Shown: positions 39,585-48,104, numbered from the stretch's first letter. The stretch is 64,000 nt of DNA from Gordonibacter sp. An230 (GCF_002159915.1 NZ_NFJP01000007.1:1-64000); one strand, 5' to 3'. Program-made: numbers and translations. The notes: generated from the sequence alone by a model not told the origin.

Positions 39585-42146
39585 TCAGCCCTCCCACTTC
39601 TTGAAATCGACGCGCGTGTCGTAAGGCGCGATCGAATCAGAGTACTTGTCCGTCTTAGGATTGGTCATCTCCTGGTAGCAACCGGCTTTGAACTGGTCAC
39701 GTTGCCAACCCTTGGGAATGGAGACGATGCCCGGGGCGATCGATTCGTCGATCAGGCATTTGACCACCGCGAAACCGCGATCGTTGAACACCTCGATGTA
39801 ATCGCCGTTTGCAACGCCCCGCGCCTCGGCATCCGCCCCGTTGACCTTGCCGAGAGGCTCGGGGTCGAGCTCGCGCAGGACGGGAGTCTCGTACCATTGA
39901 GTGTGGACGCGGAAGCGGGAATGCTCCTGCAAGTAGACGAGCGGGTATTTCTCGGCCATGGGGCTGTCGATTCCGCACTCGTCTGGCTCGCGGAAGTAGA
40001 CGATGTGCTCGTCGGGATCGCGATCGGCAAGGTCCTGCCCATAGCTTAAACGCGGCGCGACCGCCTCATAATACAGCTGAACGCGTCCGGATTGGGTCGG
40101 CCAGGGAGCGCTTTTTCCACGAATCCAGGGCTTTCCCTCCTCTTGGCCGGTGTAGTTGATGACCTTCTCCTTGCGCAACCTTTCCTCAGAATAGCCGGCA
40201 TCCTGCGAAACCTTGTCCGAGAACAGGAGTTTGAGCCAAAGCGACGTGTCGTTCCAAGTGTCCTCCGGGAAAGAGGCTTCGTACCCCAAGGCGCGGCCGA
40301 GCATCCCGATGATCTCCAGGTCGCTTTTCGTGTCATGCAAAGGCTCGATGGCCTTCTCGCTCAAAGTCATGTACGGGTTGTTGTAAGCCGTGCGCAGATC
40401 TTCCTTCTCGTACCAAGAAGCCACCGGTAGGATCAGGTCGCAATAACGGCACGAGTCGTTCATCTCCATATCGAGCACGATCCAATACTCCACGTTAGGA
40501 AGCACCTTGCTGATCCACTCGTTCTGCCCAACCATGTTGCTCATGGGGTTGTGGCAGTAGGATACGAGCACCTTCGCAGGATAGTCCTTGCCTTCGAGTT
40601 TCTGCGTCTCGAACATCTCAGGCAGACGAACGTTGGGGACGTTGGTGTTGTACTCCTTGAATTCCGGCGTGTTGAACCAGTAGGTTGTCAACGCGGGCGT
40701 GTAGGTCTGGGTGAACACTCCCGTGAAGCCCGCTCCATCGCGCTCGAACTGCCCGCACAGCGCCAGCAAGATGGCGACGGCCCACGTGTTGAGGTAGCCG
40801 TTCACGTAATGATCCAACCCGTAGGTGATGTTGACGGAGACGGCGCGCTCGGTTGCGAACTCCTTGGCCAAAGAGACGATACGGTCCTCGGGAACCCCAG
40901 TGAGTCGCGACGCCTCGGCAATGCTGTATTGGGTGAGCTGCTCCTTGAGCAAGCTGAAGGCCGTCGTCACCTTGACGCCGTCGGGCGTGGTGAACGTGCC
41001 TTCGAGCACCGGATTCGCAGCCTCTTCAACGAGAACGGGCGCGTTCACATCTGCATCCCACACATAGTATTTGTTGGGTACGGCAGCTGCTGCGGCGGCC
41101 ATGGCAGCTGCCCCGCTGGCCTTGGCGGCCTCTTTCGCCGCACCGACGGCCGACGCGTACGCCGCGGCGCTTTCGGCCGGCCAGTTGCTCGTGCGCAAAT
41201 GCGCTTTCGTGTCTTCCCTGACGAGGAAGGGGCCCGTCGATTCGGACATGATGTAGTCAGTGTTCTGCAGATCGTTCTCGATCAGGTAGTTCGCCATAGC
41301 GAGCGCTAGGTACCCGTCGTATCCGGGCTTCACGCAGATCCATTCGTCAGAGCGATGCGCAGTGGCCGACTTGATCGGATCGATGGTGATGACACGCGTA
41401 CCCCGCTCTTTCGCCCACTGGATCCATCGCCAATTCTGCGGCGCAGTGAAAACGGGGTTGGTGCCCCACACCACCACGAGCGACGAGTCCAGCACCGAAT
41501 TGGGCTCGTTGCAGTACGCCCAGTCGCCCGTTCCGAGAACGCGGTTGATGCCGTAGCCTGCGGCATAGTCGTAGCAAACAGCCGTTTTGGTCGCGCCCAT
41601 GACGCCAGCCAACCGTGCGAACTGATTGTACACGCCGTTGAAGTAGCCGTACTGCCCCGACGCGCAATCGAATATGATCGATTTCGGACCGAACTGGTCG
41701 GCTGCCGCCTTGATCTTCTCGGCCGCCTCCGTCATGGCTTCGTCCCAGCTGATGGCCTCCCATTCGCCCGCGCCGCGCTCCGAGCCGGCGACGCGCCTCA
41801 GGGGCTGTTTGATGCGCGTCGGGCTGTAGACGCGCTCAATGTACGCGGAGCCTTTCAAGCAGCCGCCGCGATACCCCTCGTTGGGATAATCTCCCGGCTC
41901 AAGCTTGACCAGCTTGCCGTCTTTAACGTGTGCGAGCCAGCGGCACGATCCCATACAGTTGGAACGGCACATCACGCTGAAGATCTCCTCGTTTTCCCCC
42001 GCACGAGAGTTGTCGTCGAGAGATGAGGCAACCGCAAGCCCTCCTCCCAGCAAGCCGCTGCAAGCCGCAATGCCGGCCGTCGCCCCCGTCGTCTTCAAAA
42101 AGCTCCTGCGAGTCAGCCCGGTATGCGGACTGCTTGTTCCTGACAT
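39585..42146 (-). CDS. Tat-exported molybdopterin oxidoreductase, DMSO-reductase family catalytic subunit
   Basis: An 853-residue enzyme. Tat signal TRRSFLKTTGATAGIAACSG (twin Arg 13-14). The [4Fe-4S] site is CRSNCMGSCRW...GGCLKG (about residues 59-98). Molybdopterin motifs VVWGTNPVFTAPQNWRWIQWAKERG and HRSDEWICVKPGYDGYLALAMANYLIE follow, and a C-terminal cofactor-binding domain (EHSRFRVHTQW). An Ala-rich insert occurs near 350-370. The substrate is not readable; Eggerthellaceae use this family for DMSO-like, catechol and other acceptors. It is the first gene of the operon, with GAGGAGGAG before ATG 42146 and a dyad-containing promoter upstream. Confidence 0.93.
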   Translation of the reverse strand: MSGTSSPHTGLTRRSFLKTTGATAGIAACSGLLGGGLAVASSLDDNSRAGENEEIFSVMCRSNCMGSCRWLAHVKDGKLVKLEPGDYPNEGYRGGCLKGSAYIERVYSPTRIKQPLRRVAGSERGAGEWEAISWDEAMTEAAEKIKAAADQFGPKSIIFDCASGQYGYFNGVYNQFARLAGVMGATKTAVCYDYAAGYGINRVLGTGDWAYCNEPNSVLDSSLVVVWGTNPVFTAPQNWRWIQWAKERGTRVITIDPIKSATAHRSDEWICVKPGYDGYLALAMANYLIENDLQNTDYIMSESTGPFLVREDTKAHLRTSNWPAESAAAYASAVGAAKEAAKASGAAAMAAAAAAVPNKYYVWDADVNAPVLVEEAANPVLEGTFTTPDGVKVTTAFSLLKEQLTQYSIAEASRLTGVPEDRIVSLAKEFATERAVSVNITYGLDHYVNGYLNTWAVAILLALCGQFERDGAGFTGVFTQTYTPALTTYWFNTPEFKEYNTNVPNVRLPEMFETQKLEGKDYPAKVLVSYCHNPMSNMVGQNEWISKVLPNVEYWIVLDMEMNDSCRYCDLILPVASWYEKEDLRTAYNNPYMTLSEKAIEPLHDTKSDLEIIGMLGRALGYEASFPEDTWNDTSLWLKLLFSDKVSQDAGYSEERLRKEKVINYTGQEEGKPWIRGKSAPWPTQSGRVQLYYEAVAPRLSYGQDLADRDPDEHIVYFREPDECGIDSPMAEKYPLVYLQEHSRFRVHTQWYETPVLRELDPEPLGKVNGADAEARGVANGDYIEVFNDRGFAVVKCLIDESIAPGIVSIPKGWQRDQFKAGCYQEMTNPKTDKYSDSIAPYDTRVDFKKWEG

Positions 42147-42283
42147 AGCTCCTCCTCGAACTCGTCAGAGATCCCCTGGCGATCCTCCATGCGCCATGGC
42201 TGCGCAACCAATACGCACGTCACACCACGAAAGGCACCCCCATTGAACCATAAGCAGAATCGGCCAGATCCCTTGTTTGACAT

Positions 42284-42311
42284 ATTATCATATTGAACTA
42301 GTTCAATGCAA
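42284..42311 (-). promoter_or_regulatory. promoter of the molybdoenzyme operon with a 16-bp palindrome in the spacer
   Basis: On the minus strand TTGCAT (42306-42311), a 16-bp spacer and GATAAT (42284-42289). The perfect palindrome ATTGAACTAGTTCAAT (42292-42307) fills the spacer and touches the -35. This places a dimeric regulator in direct competition or contact with RNA polymerase. The leader is about 130 nt. Confidence 0.75.
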
Positions 42312-42370
42312 TTAAATGAATTGTTCTATATGAGGGATAATCTACGCGGGCGACGGCGCAGCCGATACGC

Positions 42371-42399
42371 AGAAGGCGCTCGACAAGCGAGCGCCTTCT
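42371..42399 (-). terminator. 12-bp hairpin terminator after the SPFH gene
   Basis: AGAAGGCGCTCG (42371-42382) pairs perfectly with CGAGCGCCTTCT (42388-42399) around ACAAG. It lies 47 bases past the SPFH stop and may act in both directions; the U-runs are only partial. Confidence 0.7.
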
Positions 42400-42445
42400 C
42401 GTGACGAACGGCGGGAATGAGACGATATGCCCCCGTCCCTTTGCC

Positions 42446-43381
42446 TCACTCCCCCTTGAACAGCTTGCTCACGTCGAAGCCGTCAGCCAGGCTGCTGGGC
42501 GCCAGCAGCACGCCCTTGCCGTCCTTCGCGCCCTCATAGGCCAGGTTCATCGCGCGCAGCTGCATGGCCTTGGGGTTCTTGTCGTACACCTCGGCCGCCT
42601 CGACGAACATCTCGGAGATGTCCTTCTCCACCTCGGCCAGGATGACGCGCGCGTTGCGCTCGCGCTCCGCCTGGGCCTCCTTCGACAGCGCGTCCTGCAG
42701 CTCGCGCGGCACCTTGATGTCGCGGATCTCCACGCTCATCACCGTGATCCCCCACTGCTCGCACTTCGCGCCCATCACCTCTTGCAGCTCGCGGTCGATC
42801 TGCTTGCGCCTTAGCGACAGGTCGGCCAGGTTCAGCTGCCCGATGGCGTCGCGCATGGCCGTCTGCGCCGACCACAGCACGGCCTTCGGGTAGTTCTCCA
42901 CCTCCAGGCACGCCTTCTCGGCATCCCACACCATCCAGAAGAGGATCGCGTCCACATCCACCGGCACGAGGTCGGCCGTGAGCGCGGCCTCAGCGGAGAA
43001 CGACGAGGTCATCGTGCGATGATCGATATGGATGGCGGTGTACTCCGCGAACGGGACGAGCACGTAGAGCCCCGGCCCCGCGACGCGATGGAATCGCCCG
43101 AACCGCAGCACGGCCACGCGCTCCCATTGCGGCGCGACGCGGATGCAGCTCGCGCACAGCAATCCCGCCGCAGCCGCCGCGACCACGGTGCCCGCCGACA
43201 GCCACGGCAGCGTGGCCGCGAACACGACGCCGAACCCCAGCGCGAACACCACGAGCGCGAACAGGTACACGCCCGCCCGCGTCGCCTCGTTCGGCTCGAG
43301 TTCGGTGGACGCCACCGAGCGCCGCTCGTCGTCCTTCGCCTTCGACACCTTGGTCTTCTCGCTTCTCAGGCTGAACTTCAT
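42446..43381 (-). CDS. SPFH/band-7 (slipin-like) membrane protein
   Basis: A 311-residue protein. A charged N-terminal tail of about 35 residues precedes two hydrophobic segments (about 37-57, 62-82). The SPFH domain follows: PQWERVAVLRFGRFHRVAGPGLYVLVPFAEY, then VPVDVDAILFWMVWDAEKACLEVENY, and a C-terminal helical stretch (KEAQAERERNARVILAEVEKD). Slipins oligomerise at the membrane and organise or protect protein complexes. It is preceded by a GntR gene 3 bases away, so the pair forms an operon. Confidence 0.9.
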   Translation of the reverse strand: MKFSLRSEKTKVSKAKDDERRSVASTELEPNEATRAGVYLFALVVFALGFGVVFAATLPWLSAGTVVAAAAAGLLCASCIRVAPQWERVAVLRFGRFHRVAGPGLYVLVPFAEYTAIHIDHRTMTSSFSAEAALTADLVPVDVDAILFWMVWDAEKACLEVENYPKAVLWSAQTAMRDAIGQLNLADLSLRRKQIDRELQEVMGAKCEQWGITVMSVEIRDIKVPRELQDALSKEAQAERERNARVILAEVEKDISEMFVEAAEVYDKNPKAMQLRAMNLAYEGAKDGKGVLLAPSSLADGFDVSKLFKGE

Positions 43382-43384
43382 ACC

Positions 43385-43783
43385 CTACCCTTCCAACGCT
43401 TCCAAGCGCCGCTCGACCAGCTTGGCGATGTCCGCCCTGGGCACGCCGAGCTCGCGGCACTGCTGGATGAACACGTCGGCCAAGGACTCGACGGCGTTGT
43501 CGGCCGTCTCCTCGGCACTTTTGTACCTGTCGTGCACGAACGTCCCGCGGCCCCGCTTCGAGACGATGTAGCCGTCCCGCTCGATGTCCTGGTACACCTT
43601 GCTCACCGTGTTGTAGTTGATCCCCAGATCGACCGCCATCTCGCGCACGGTGGGCAGCTTGTCGCCCGTTCGGTAATGCCCCGAGGTGATCAGGTAGATC
43701 AGGCGGTTGCGCAGCTGCAGCCAAATGGGGATGCCGCTGTCGTCGTCGATGGTGATCTGCATGGTTTTGCTTTCGGTAGTCAC
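43385..43783 (-). CDS. GntR-family regulator (YtrA type)
   Basis: A 132-residue regulator. The winged helix occupies residues about 12-80 (IPIWLQLRNRLIYLITSGHY, DKLPTVREMAVDLGINYNTVSKVYQDIERDGYIVSKRGRGTFV), with a short helical tail and no large effector domain, as in the YtrA subgroup, which usually represses adjacent membrane-protein genes. GTG 43783 has GCAGGA upstream; an ATG at 43762 is a credible alternative start (126 residues). It likely controls the SPFH gene and perhaps the orphan NrfD gene 49 bases upstream. Confidence 0.85.
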   Translation of the reverse strand: MTTESKTMQITIDDDSGIPIWLQLRNRLIYLITSGHYRTGDKLPTVREMAVDLGINYNTVSKVYQDIERDGYIVSKRGRGTFVHDRYKSAEETADNAVESLADVFIQQCRELGVPRADIAKLVERRLEALEG

Positions 43784-43832
43784 GCTATCCTGCAATCATG
43801 TCGTCCGAACCCGTATCTGCGTTGCGCGCTCA

Positions 43833-44711
43833 TCATACCGCACTGAGCACGAGCGGCGAAAAGCTCGCCGCGGCCACGATGCAATACCTCAGAAGAAGTC
43901 CACCGACCAGCACGCCGAGCGATGCGGCCAACATGGCAGCGCGCCCGGGAAGCGCCCGCTCGAACGCATGCGCGGCCAGCGGCAGGGCGAGCCCCGTCGC
44001 GACCACGCCGCCCCAGAACATCGGGGCGAGCCGACCTTCGAGCAGCAGTTCGCACGAGGCGCGCGCCGAGTCCGTGAACCCGCTCTGCACGACGACGAAC
44101 GCCGCGAGCACCGCGGCCTCGACGCAGCCGAGCGCCGCACCCGCCTTCCACAGCCCTCGCGAAACCTCGTACGACGGCGGCGCGAGGGCCGCGTCGAGCG
44201 CCACGATGACCGCGACGCCGCACGACAGAGACGACGCGACGAACAGCGCGACGAGCCACGGCGTGCGCCAGAAGTCGATCGACACCATGTCCGACAGCAA
44301 CAGCCCCGTGTAGCCCATCACGCCGAGCGCGCAGGGAGCCCCGACGACGCAGCACGTCCATAAAAGCGCGCGCGGGACCGAGCCGAGCGCCGCGCTTGCC
44401 GCCACGGCGCACGACGCCGCGGCCAGCAGCGCCACGAGCCATGCGCCTGCCGACATCACCGACTGGAACGGCGAGAGGACGACGAGCCATGCGCGCTGGG
44501 CGTTGCCTAGGTCGAGCAGTAGGAAGAGCGCCGCGAGCACCACGAGGCAGGGCGCGGCGTAGAACCCCGCCTGACAGGTGCGCAGCATCCGCTCGCTCGC
44601 ATCGCTGCGGACCGCGGCGTCCCACATGCTCGCGCAGGAGGCCGCGAAGAACGCGCCGGCGCCCGCCCCCGCCAAAAACAGGTACGCCACGATGTACCAG
44701 CCGAACACCAC
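43833..44711 (-). CDS. orphan NrfD-family membrane protein
   Basis: A roughly 292-residue protein with about eight membrane helices that begins VVFGWYIVAYLFLAGAGAGAFF, the NrfD first-helix pattern. LLLDLGNAQRAWLVVLSPFQSVMSAGAW matches the second. No ferredoxin or catalytic subunit lies beside it. Start: GTG 44711 or 44708, with GGGGAG upstream; an upstream GTG at 44741 would leave almost no leader from the extended -10 at 44751-44759. It may dock with a remote Fe-S subunit such as the DmsB-like one, or form a new quinone-linked unit with the SPFH protein. Confidence 0.75.
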   Translation of the reverse strand: MVFGWYIVAYLFLAGAGAGAFFAASCASMWDAAVRSDASERMLRTCQAGFYAAPCLVVLAALFLLLDLGNAQRAWLVVLSPFQSVMSAGAWLVALLAAASCAVAASAALGSVPRALLWTCCVVGAPCALGVMGYTGLLLSDMVSIDFWRTPWLVALFVASSLSCGVAVIVALDAALAPPSYEVSRGLWKAGAALGCVEAAVLAAFVVVQSGFTDSARASCELLLEGRLAPMFWGGVVATGLALPLAAHAFERALPGRAAMLAASLGVLVGGLLLRYCIVAAASFSPLVLSAV

Positions 44712-44750
44712 CGCACTCCCCTTTGACGCGACGATTTTCACGCTGCTGCC

Positions 44751-44759
44751 AGTATAGCA
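44751..44759 (-). promoter_or_regulatory. extended -10 promoter of the orphan NrfD gene
   Basis: TGC-TATACT on the minus strand. A short dyad CTATGACATAG lies just upstream. No convincing -35 is seen, which fits an extended -10 promoter. Confidence 0.6.
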
Positions 44760-45099
44760 TCTATGTCATAGAATATTAGTACAAGTTATGAAGAAAGCGA
44801 TGCGCCGAGCGCGAGCCAGTCGAGATGGGAAGCCGTAGACTTATGCGCTCTTCGCAGGATGTCAAGCGAGCTTTTCCTGATCCCAAGAGGACATCGAACG
44901 AGAAAGGCGCAACTAGCGATTCCAGCAATCGCCGAGCGATCGCAGCTAGCGAACGCACGCCACGAGCACTTCGCGGTTTCGAAGCGGTCTCGACGATGCA
45001 GCGATACGAAGATCGAGGACCTTGAGGCTATTGCCGCCGAGAGCCTTCGACCGCAACCTCACCTTGCCAACCCGCCGCTTAGCCGCCCAAGTGCTCCCG
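44760..45099. other. intergenic region, no gene seen
   Basis: About 340 bases between the NrfD promoter and the end of the MutY-like gene. It contains imperfect inverted repeats around CTAGCGAT...ATCGCAGCTAG (about 44915-44960) and CTTCGCGGTTTCGAAG (about 44970), which may end mutY transcription. No coding frame is convincing. Confidence 0.45.
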
Positions 45100-45975
45100 T
45101 TAGGCCCAGAACCGCTCCCCCTCTCTGCGAAAAAACCCTTCAGAGACCAGATCGTCCACGATGGAGCGGAACGTATCGCCGTCCACGCCGTCGCGACCAG
45201 CGGCCCGCTCGAAGGCATCGAGACGCCGCGCCAGCTCATCTTGGCCGATGCCAGGCTCGGCGAGCACAACGCGCACGAGCTCAGCGCGCTTCTGGCGCCG
45301 CGAGCCCTCGAAGACGCTCTGCCGCGCGTGGTGCGCGCTTCTGCGCGAAGGATTCGCCATGACGGTCTTCAGATGTGCTCCGTAATCGAGAAGGGCATAG
45401 TACCAAGCCCGCGCCCCGTTCTCGGGGCACGTGGCCTCTACGAGCGGCACGAGCTCCTTGTCCGTCACGCCTTCGCATCCTGGAAACAGCTCGTGCAAGA
45501 ACACCGCGCGCACGTTTGTCTCAAGGTACACGCCCGGCTTATCGAAGGCGAACGCCATGACGCCCGCCGCGGTGGCGGGTCCGATGCCCGGCAGCTTCAC
45601 CAACTCCTCAGCCGTCTCAGGCAGCCTCCCCCCTCGAGAGGCCGCGCACGTCTCGCAAGAGCGTTTGAGCGCGAGAGCGCGACGGTTGTAGCCGAGCCCT
45701 TGCCATTGGGCGAGCACGTCCGACGTCGAGGCCGCCGCGAGGGCGTCAACCGTGGGAAACATCGCCATCCAGCGGCTCCAGTGCTTGAGCACGCGAGCCA
45801 CCTGCGTCTGCTGTAGCATGACCTCGGACACGAGCACGGCGTAAGGATCGTCGACGTTGCGCCATGGCAGATCGCGATACAAGCGCCTTCCCTCCGAACG
45901 CACCTTCTCTTCGAAGGCTTTGCGCGGCGGCACGCCCGAAGGCCATGCGAGAGGGCGGGCGTCGTCTAGGCGCAC
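45100..45975 (-). CDS. MutY-like adenine glycosylase lacking the Fe-S cluster
   Basis: A 291-residue HhH-GPD glycosylase. LPWRN, SEVMLQQTQVARVLKHW (catalytic Glu, about 51), LGYNRRALAL and the hairpin LPGIGPATAAGVMAFAF (about 128-144) mark MutY. Two departures: the usual catalytic Asp (DGNVxR/DTNVxR) reads LETNVRAVF, and the four-Cys Fe-S loop is absent after LLDYGAHLKTVM. The C-terminus ends in a winged-helix-like segment (IGQDELARRLDAFE). It may be a diverged A/G glycosylase. GTG 45975 overlaps the rrf2-like gene by 10 bases. Confidence 0.82.
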   Translation of the reverse strand: MRLDDARPLAWPSGVPPRKAFEEKVRSEGRRLYRDLPWRNVDDPYAVLVSEVMLQQTQVARVLKHWSRWMAMFPTVDALAAASTSDVLAQWQGLGYNRRALALKRSCETCAASRGGRLPETAEELVKLPGIGPATAAGVMAFAFDKPGVYLETNVRAVFLHELFPGCEGVTDKELVPLVEATCPENGARAWYYALLDYGAHLKTVMANPSRRSAHHARQSVFEGSRRQKRAELVRVVLAEPGIGQDELARRLDAFERAAGRDGVDGDTFRSIVDDLVSEGFFRREGERFWA

Positions 45976-46502
45976 GGATCGCAGACGTCCTTGCGCGCCG
46001 CCGACGCACGGGCTTTGCCCCTTGCAACGTCAAGGGCTGCGCAGATCGGGCGATGCCCCTCGGGAGCCCTGGCCATGGCCGCCTCCACCACGGGATGCGA
46101 CGCCCCTTGATCGATGAGCTCTTTAAGGGTTATGGACGAGAAGTACTCATTGAGCAAGGCGTCAGCACCCTGCCATAGCTTGTTGTAGGCGCAGCTCTCC
46201 TGCTTTGCGCAAAAGCCGGGGTCGACAGAGCACAATGCGACGCTCACCGGCCCCTGCACCGCCTCGAGCACATCGAGCAGGGTGGTTTTTGTCGGATCGC
46301 AGTTGAGCGCAAGTCCTCCTCGGGCGCCGCGTACCGTTTTGATGAGGCCACCCTTCACCAGATCGTGCTGGATGCTGCGTGCGAAGGCGTAAGGTATATC
46401 CTCGACCTCGGCGATGTCCGATACGGACACATAGGAATCGCCGTTGCGATAAGCGGCTCGAAGGATCCGGCAGGCGTAATCGCAGCGTCGCGTGATATCC
46501 AT
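45966..46502 (-). CDS. Rrf2-family regulator with IscR-like cysteines
   Basis: A 178-residue regulator. The winged helix is MDITRRCDYACRILRAAY...SVSDIAEVEDIPYAFARSIQHDLVKGGLIKTVRGARGGLAL. Three Cys in LCSVDPGFCAKQESCAYNKLW (about 91-111; spacing x6, x5) are where IscR and NsrR bind an Fe-S cluster, so it probably senses Fe-S status, oxygen or NO. It lies 3 bases after the AAA-type gene and overlaps the MutY-like gene, linking redox sensing with repair. Additional Cys at the very C-terminus (DVCDPCA) are unusual. Confidence 0.88.
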   Translation of the reverse strand: MDITRRCDYACRILRAAYRNGDSYVSVSDIAEVEDIPYAFARSIQHDLVKGGLIKTVRGARGGLALNCDPTKTTLLDVLEAVQGPVSVALCSVDPGFCAKQESCAYNKLWQGADALLNEYFSSITLKELIDQGASHPVVEAAMARAPEGHRPICAALDVARGKARASAARKDVCDPCA

Positions 46503-46505
46503 CGG

Positions 46506-48104
46506 TTAGCTCTCCTCCTTTTTCAAAAGATCGTCCACATGTTCAAGCTCGCGACGAAACCCGCTCACGACGGCCTCTTCGAGCGCACGGTACTCGTCGG
46601 AATCAAGCGGCTGGTAAGCCGCCAGCTTGTCGAACAGGTTGTCGGCCGTCACCGGCACGTAGCGGCGCGATACGAGGCTGGCCTTATAGGCTTCCTCTAT
46701 GGCTTCGCGCGCAGCCATGTACATGTCATAGCGAGGCATTTGCGCCGAATAGCGCACGAGAACCGCGCGGTCGACTCCTCGGACGGAAGGATGATCGCGG
46801 GCGATCTCCATCCAGATGTCGGCCCGCTCGGACTCGCTAGGATAGTCGATATCGATGAACGACAGGGGCTCGAGCAGCTCATAGAAAAACGGATCGATTT
46901 CACTTGACTCCGCTGCGGAAGCCAACACGTGCACGTCGGGGTTCTCCACCGCCGAGCGGATCAAGCCGATAGCCTCGCGCGCACCACGGGATAGACTAGC
47001 CATGAGAAATCCGCCGAGGTCGTCGGCGGCGACGTCGACGAGGGGCGACACCCACAGATCGATATCCTCGAGAACGAGCACGCCCGCGCCTTCGAAGGCC
47101 GTGCGGGACGCGTTGAGTCGAGGCTGGCGATCAGCTTGCGCCATGACGCACAAAACCGGCACGCCCTGAAGGTTCTCCTCCATGCGCATGCGAATGGCCG
47201 GCAGACCGAGCTCGCCAAGCGTGGCGGCAACGAAGCGGTTCGCGTCCTCGCGCGCCGGCGAACGGAATAGAAGCGCGTCGGAAGCCGGCATCCGATCAAG
47301 CCCATGGCGGTCGTTGAGCATGCTGACGAGCTCCTGGAAGCGCTCGTCATGCTGCATGCCAACACCGAAGTCGCGCATGAGGGCCACCGTCTCGTCGTAA
47401 CCGACGAGATCTTTGTACGATATGGTCTCCATCGCAGGCGCAGTCGACCGGAGACCGGCCATGGCGTCAGCTTCGCGCGGGATGGTTCTGCGAGCGCCGG
47501 GATCGGAAGGACGCGCGGAATCGGCAGCCTCGCCAACCAACGAGGATCCGGCATCTGCCGACGCCGCATCCTCGGCAACAGCGGGCTTCGCATCCGCCTC
47601 GGACGATCCGTCTTTCCCGCCGGGCGGGCGCTTCGCCTCCGCAGGGCGCCCCAAAGCCGTTACATGCTCAACGCGCATGAGACGAGCCCCGCCAGCTCCT
47701 AGGAAGTCCTGGGAGATCATGTCGGTCATGTCCTCGAGATCTTCGCGCGAAAGCCCGAACTCCTCGAGCTTGTCGAGCGCAAGGCTCTGCAGTTGGTCGG
47801 CGCAAGCGGCCACCTCCTCCTGCGTGAGGTACGGCTCGAGCCGCTCGAAGGCGTATTCGGCAATGGAGCGCTCTTTGAGAGTGCACGCGAGACTCCACGC
47901 CTGTTTGAGGCCTGCAAGCGCGTCCTCGTCCGGCGGCGTGCCGTCGCTGTGCTGGGCTCTCTCGAACGCCGCCAAGTACAGATGCATGCCAAGCACAGCG
48001 TCGCCCGATGCGCACGCAGCGGCAGCGCGGCGCAAATACTCGTCAGACGAGTTCGCCTGCCCGTCATTGTGGCTGGGCGAGTTGTTCGCGTCGTTCTCAA
48101 ACAT
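46506..48104 (-). CDS. AAA-type ATPase-like protein with degenerate P-loop
   Basis: A 532-residue protein. An N-terminal helical domain (about 20-140, possibly TPR-like) and an Ala/Ser/Glu-rich low-complexity linker (about 150-215) precede an AAA-like core. YKDLVGYDETVALMRDFGVG starts it; where GPPGTGKT is expected the sequence reads FRSPAREDANRF, so the Walker A Lys/Thr are lost. GVLVLEDIDLW keeps a Walker B-like form, and VHVLASAAESSEIDPFFYELLEPLSFIDIDYPSESERADIW resembles the sensor-1/second region. It may be a non-hydrolysing scaffold. ATG 48104 follows AAGGAGGT; an upstream ATG at 48125 is less likely. It leads the operon with rrf2 and mutY. Confidence 0.65.
   Translation of the reverse strand: MFENDANNSPSHNDGQANSSDEYLRRAAAACASGDAVLGMHLYLAAFERAQHSDGTPPDEDALAGLKQAWSLACTLKERSIAEYAFERLEPYLTQEEVAACADQLQSLALDKLEEFGLSREDLEDMTDMISQDFLGAGGARLMRVEHVTALGRPAEAKRPPGGKDGSSEADAKPAVAEDAASADAGSSLVGEAADSARPSDPGARRTIPREADAMAGLRSTAPAMETISYKDLVGYDETVALMRDFGVGMQHDERFQELVSMLNDRHGLDRMPASDALLFRSPAREDANRFVAATLGELGLPAIRMRMEENLQGVPVLCVMAQADRQPRLNASRTAFEGAGVLVLEDIDLWVSPLVDVAADDLGGFLMASLSRGAREAIGLIRSAVENPDVHVLASAAESSEIDPFFYELLEPLSFIDIDYPSESERADIWMEIARDHPSVRGVDRAVLVRYSAQMPRYDMYMAAREAIEEAYKASLVSRRYVPVTADNLFDKLAAYQPLDSDEYRALEEAVVSGFRRELEHVDDLLKKEES

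Noticed and set aside
44776-44958. 60-residue minus-strand open frame upstream of the NrfD gene
   Set aside because: No ribosome binding site and no recognisable motif; the sequence overlaps imperfect inverted repeats.
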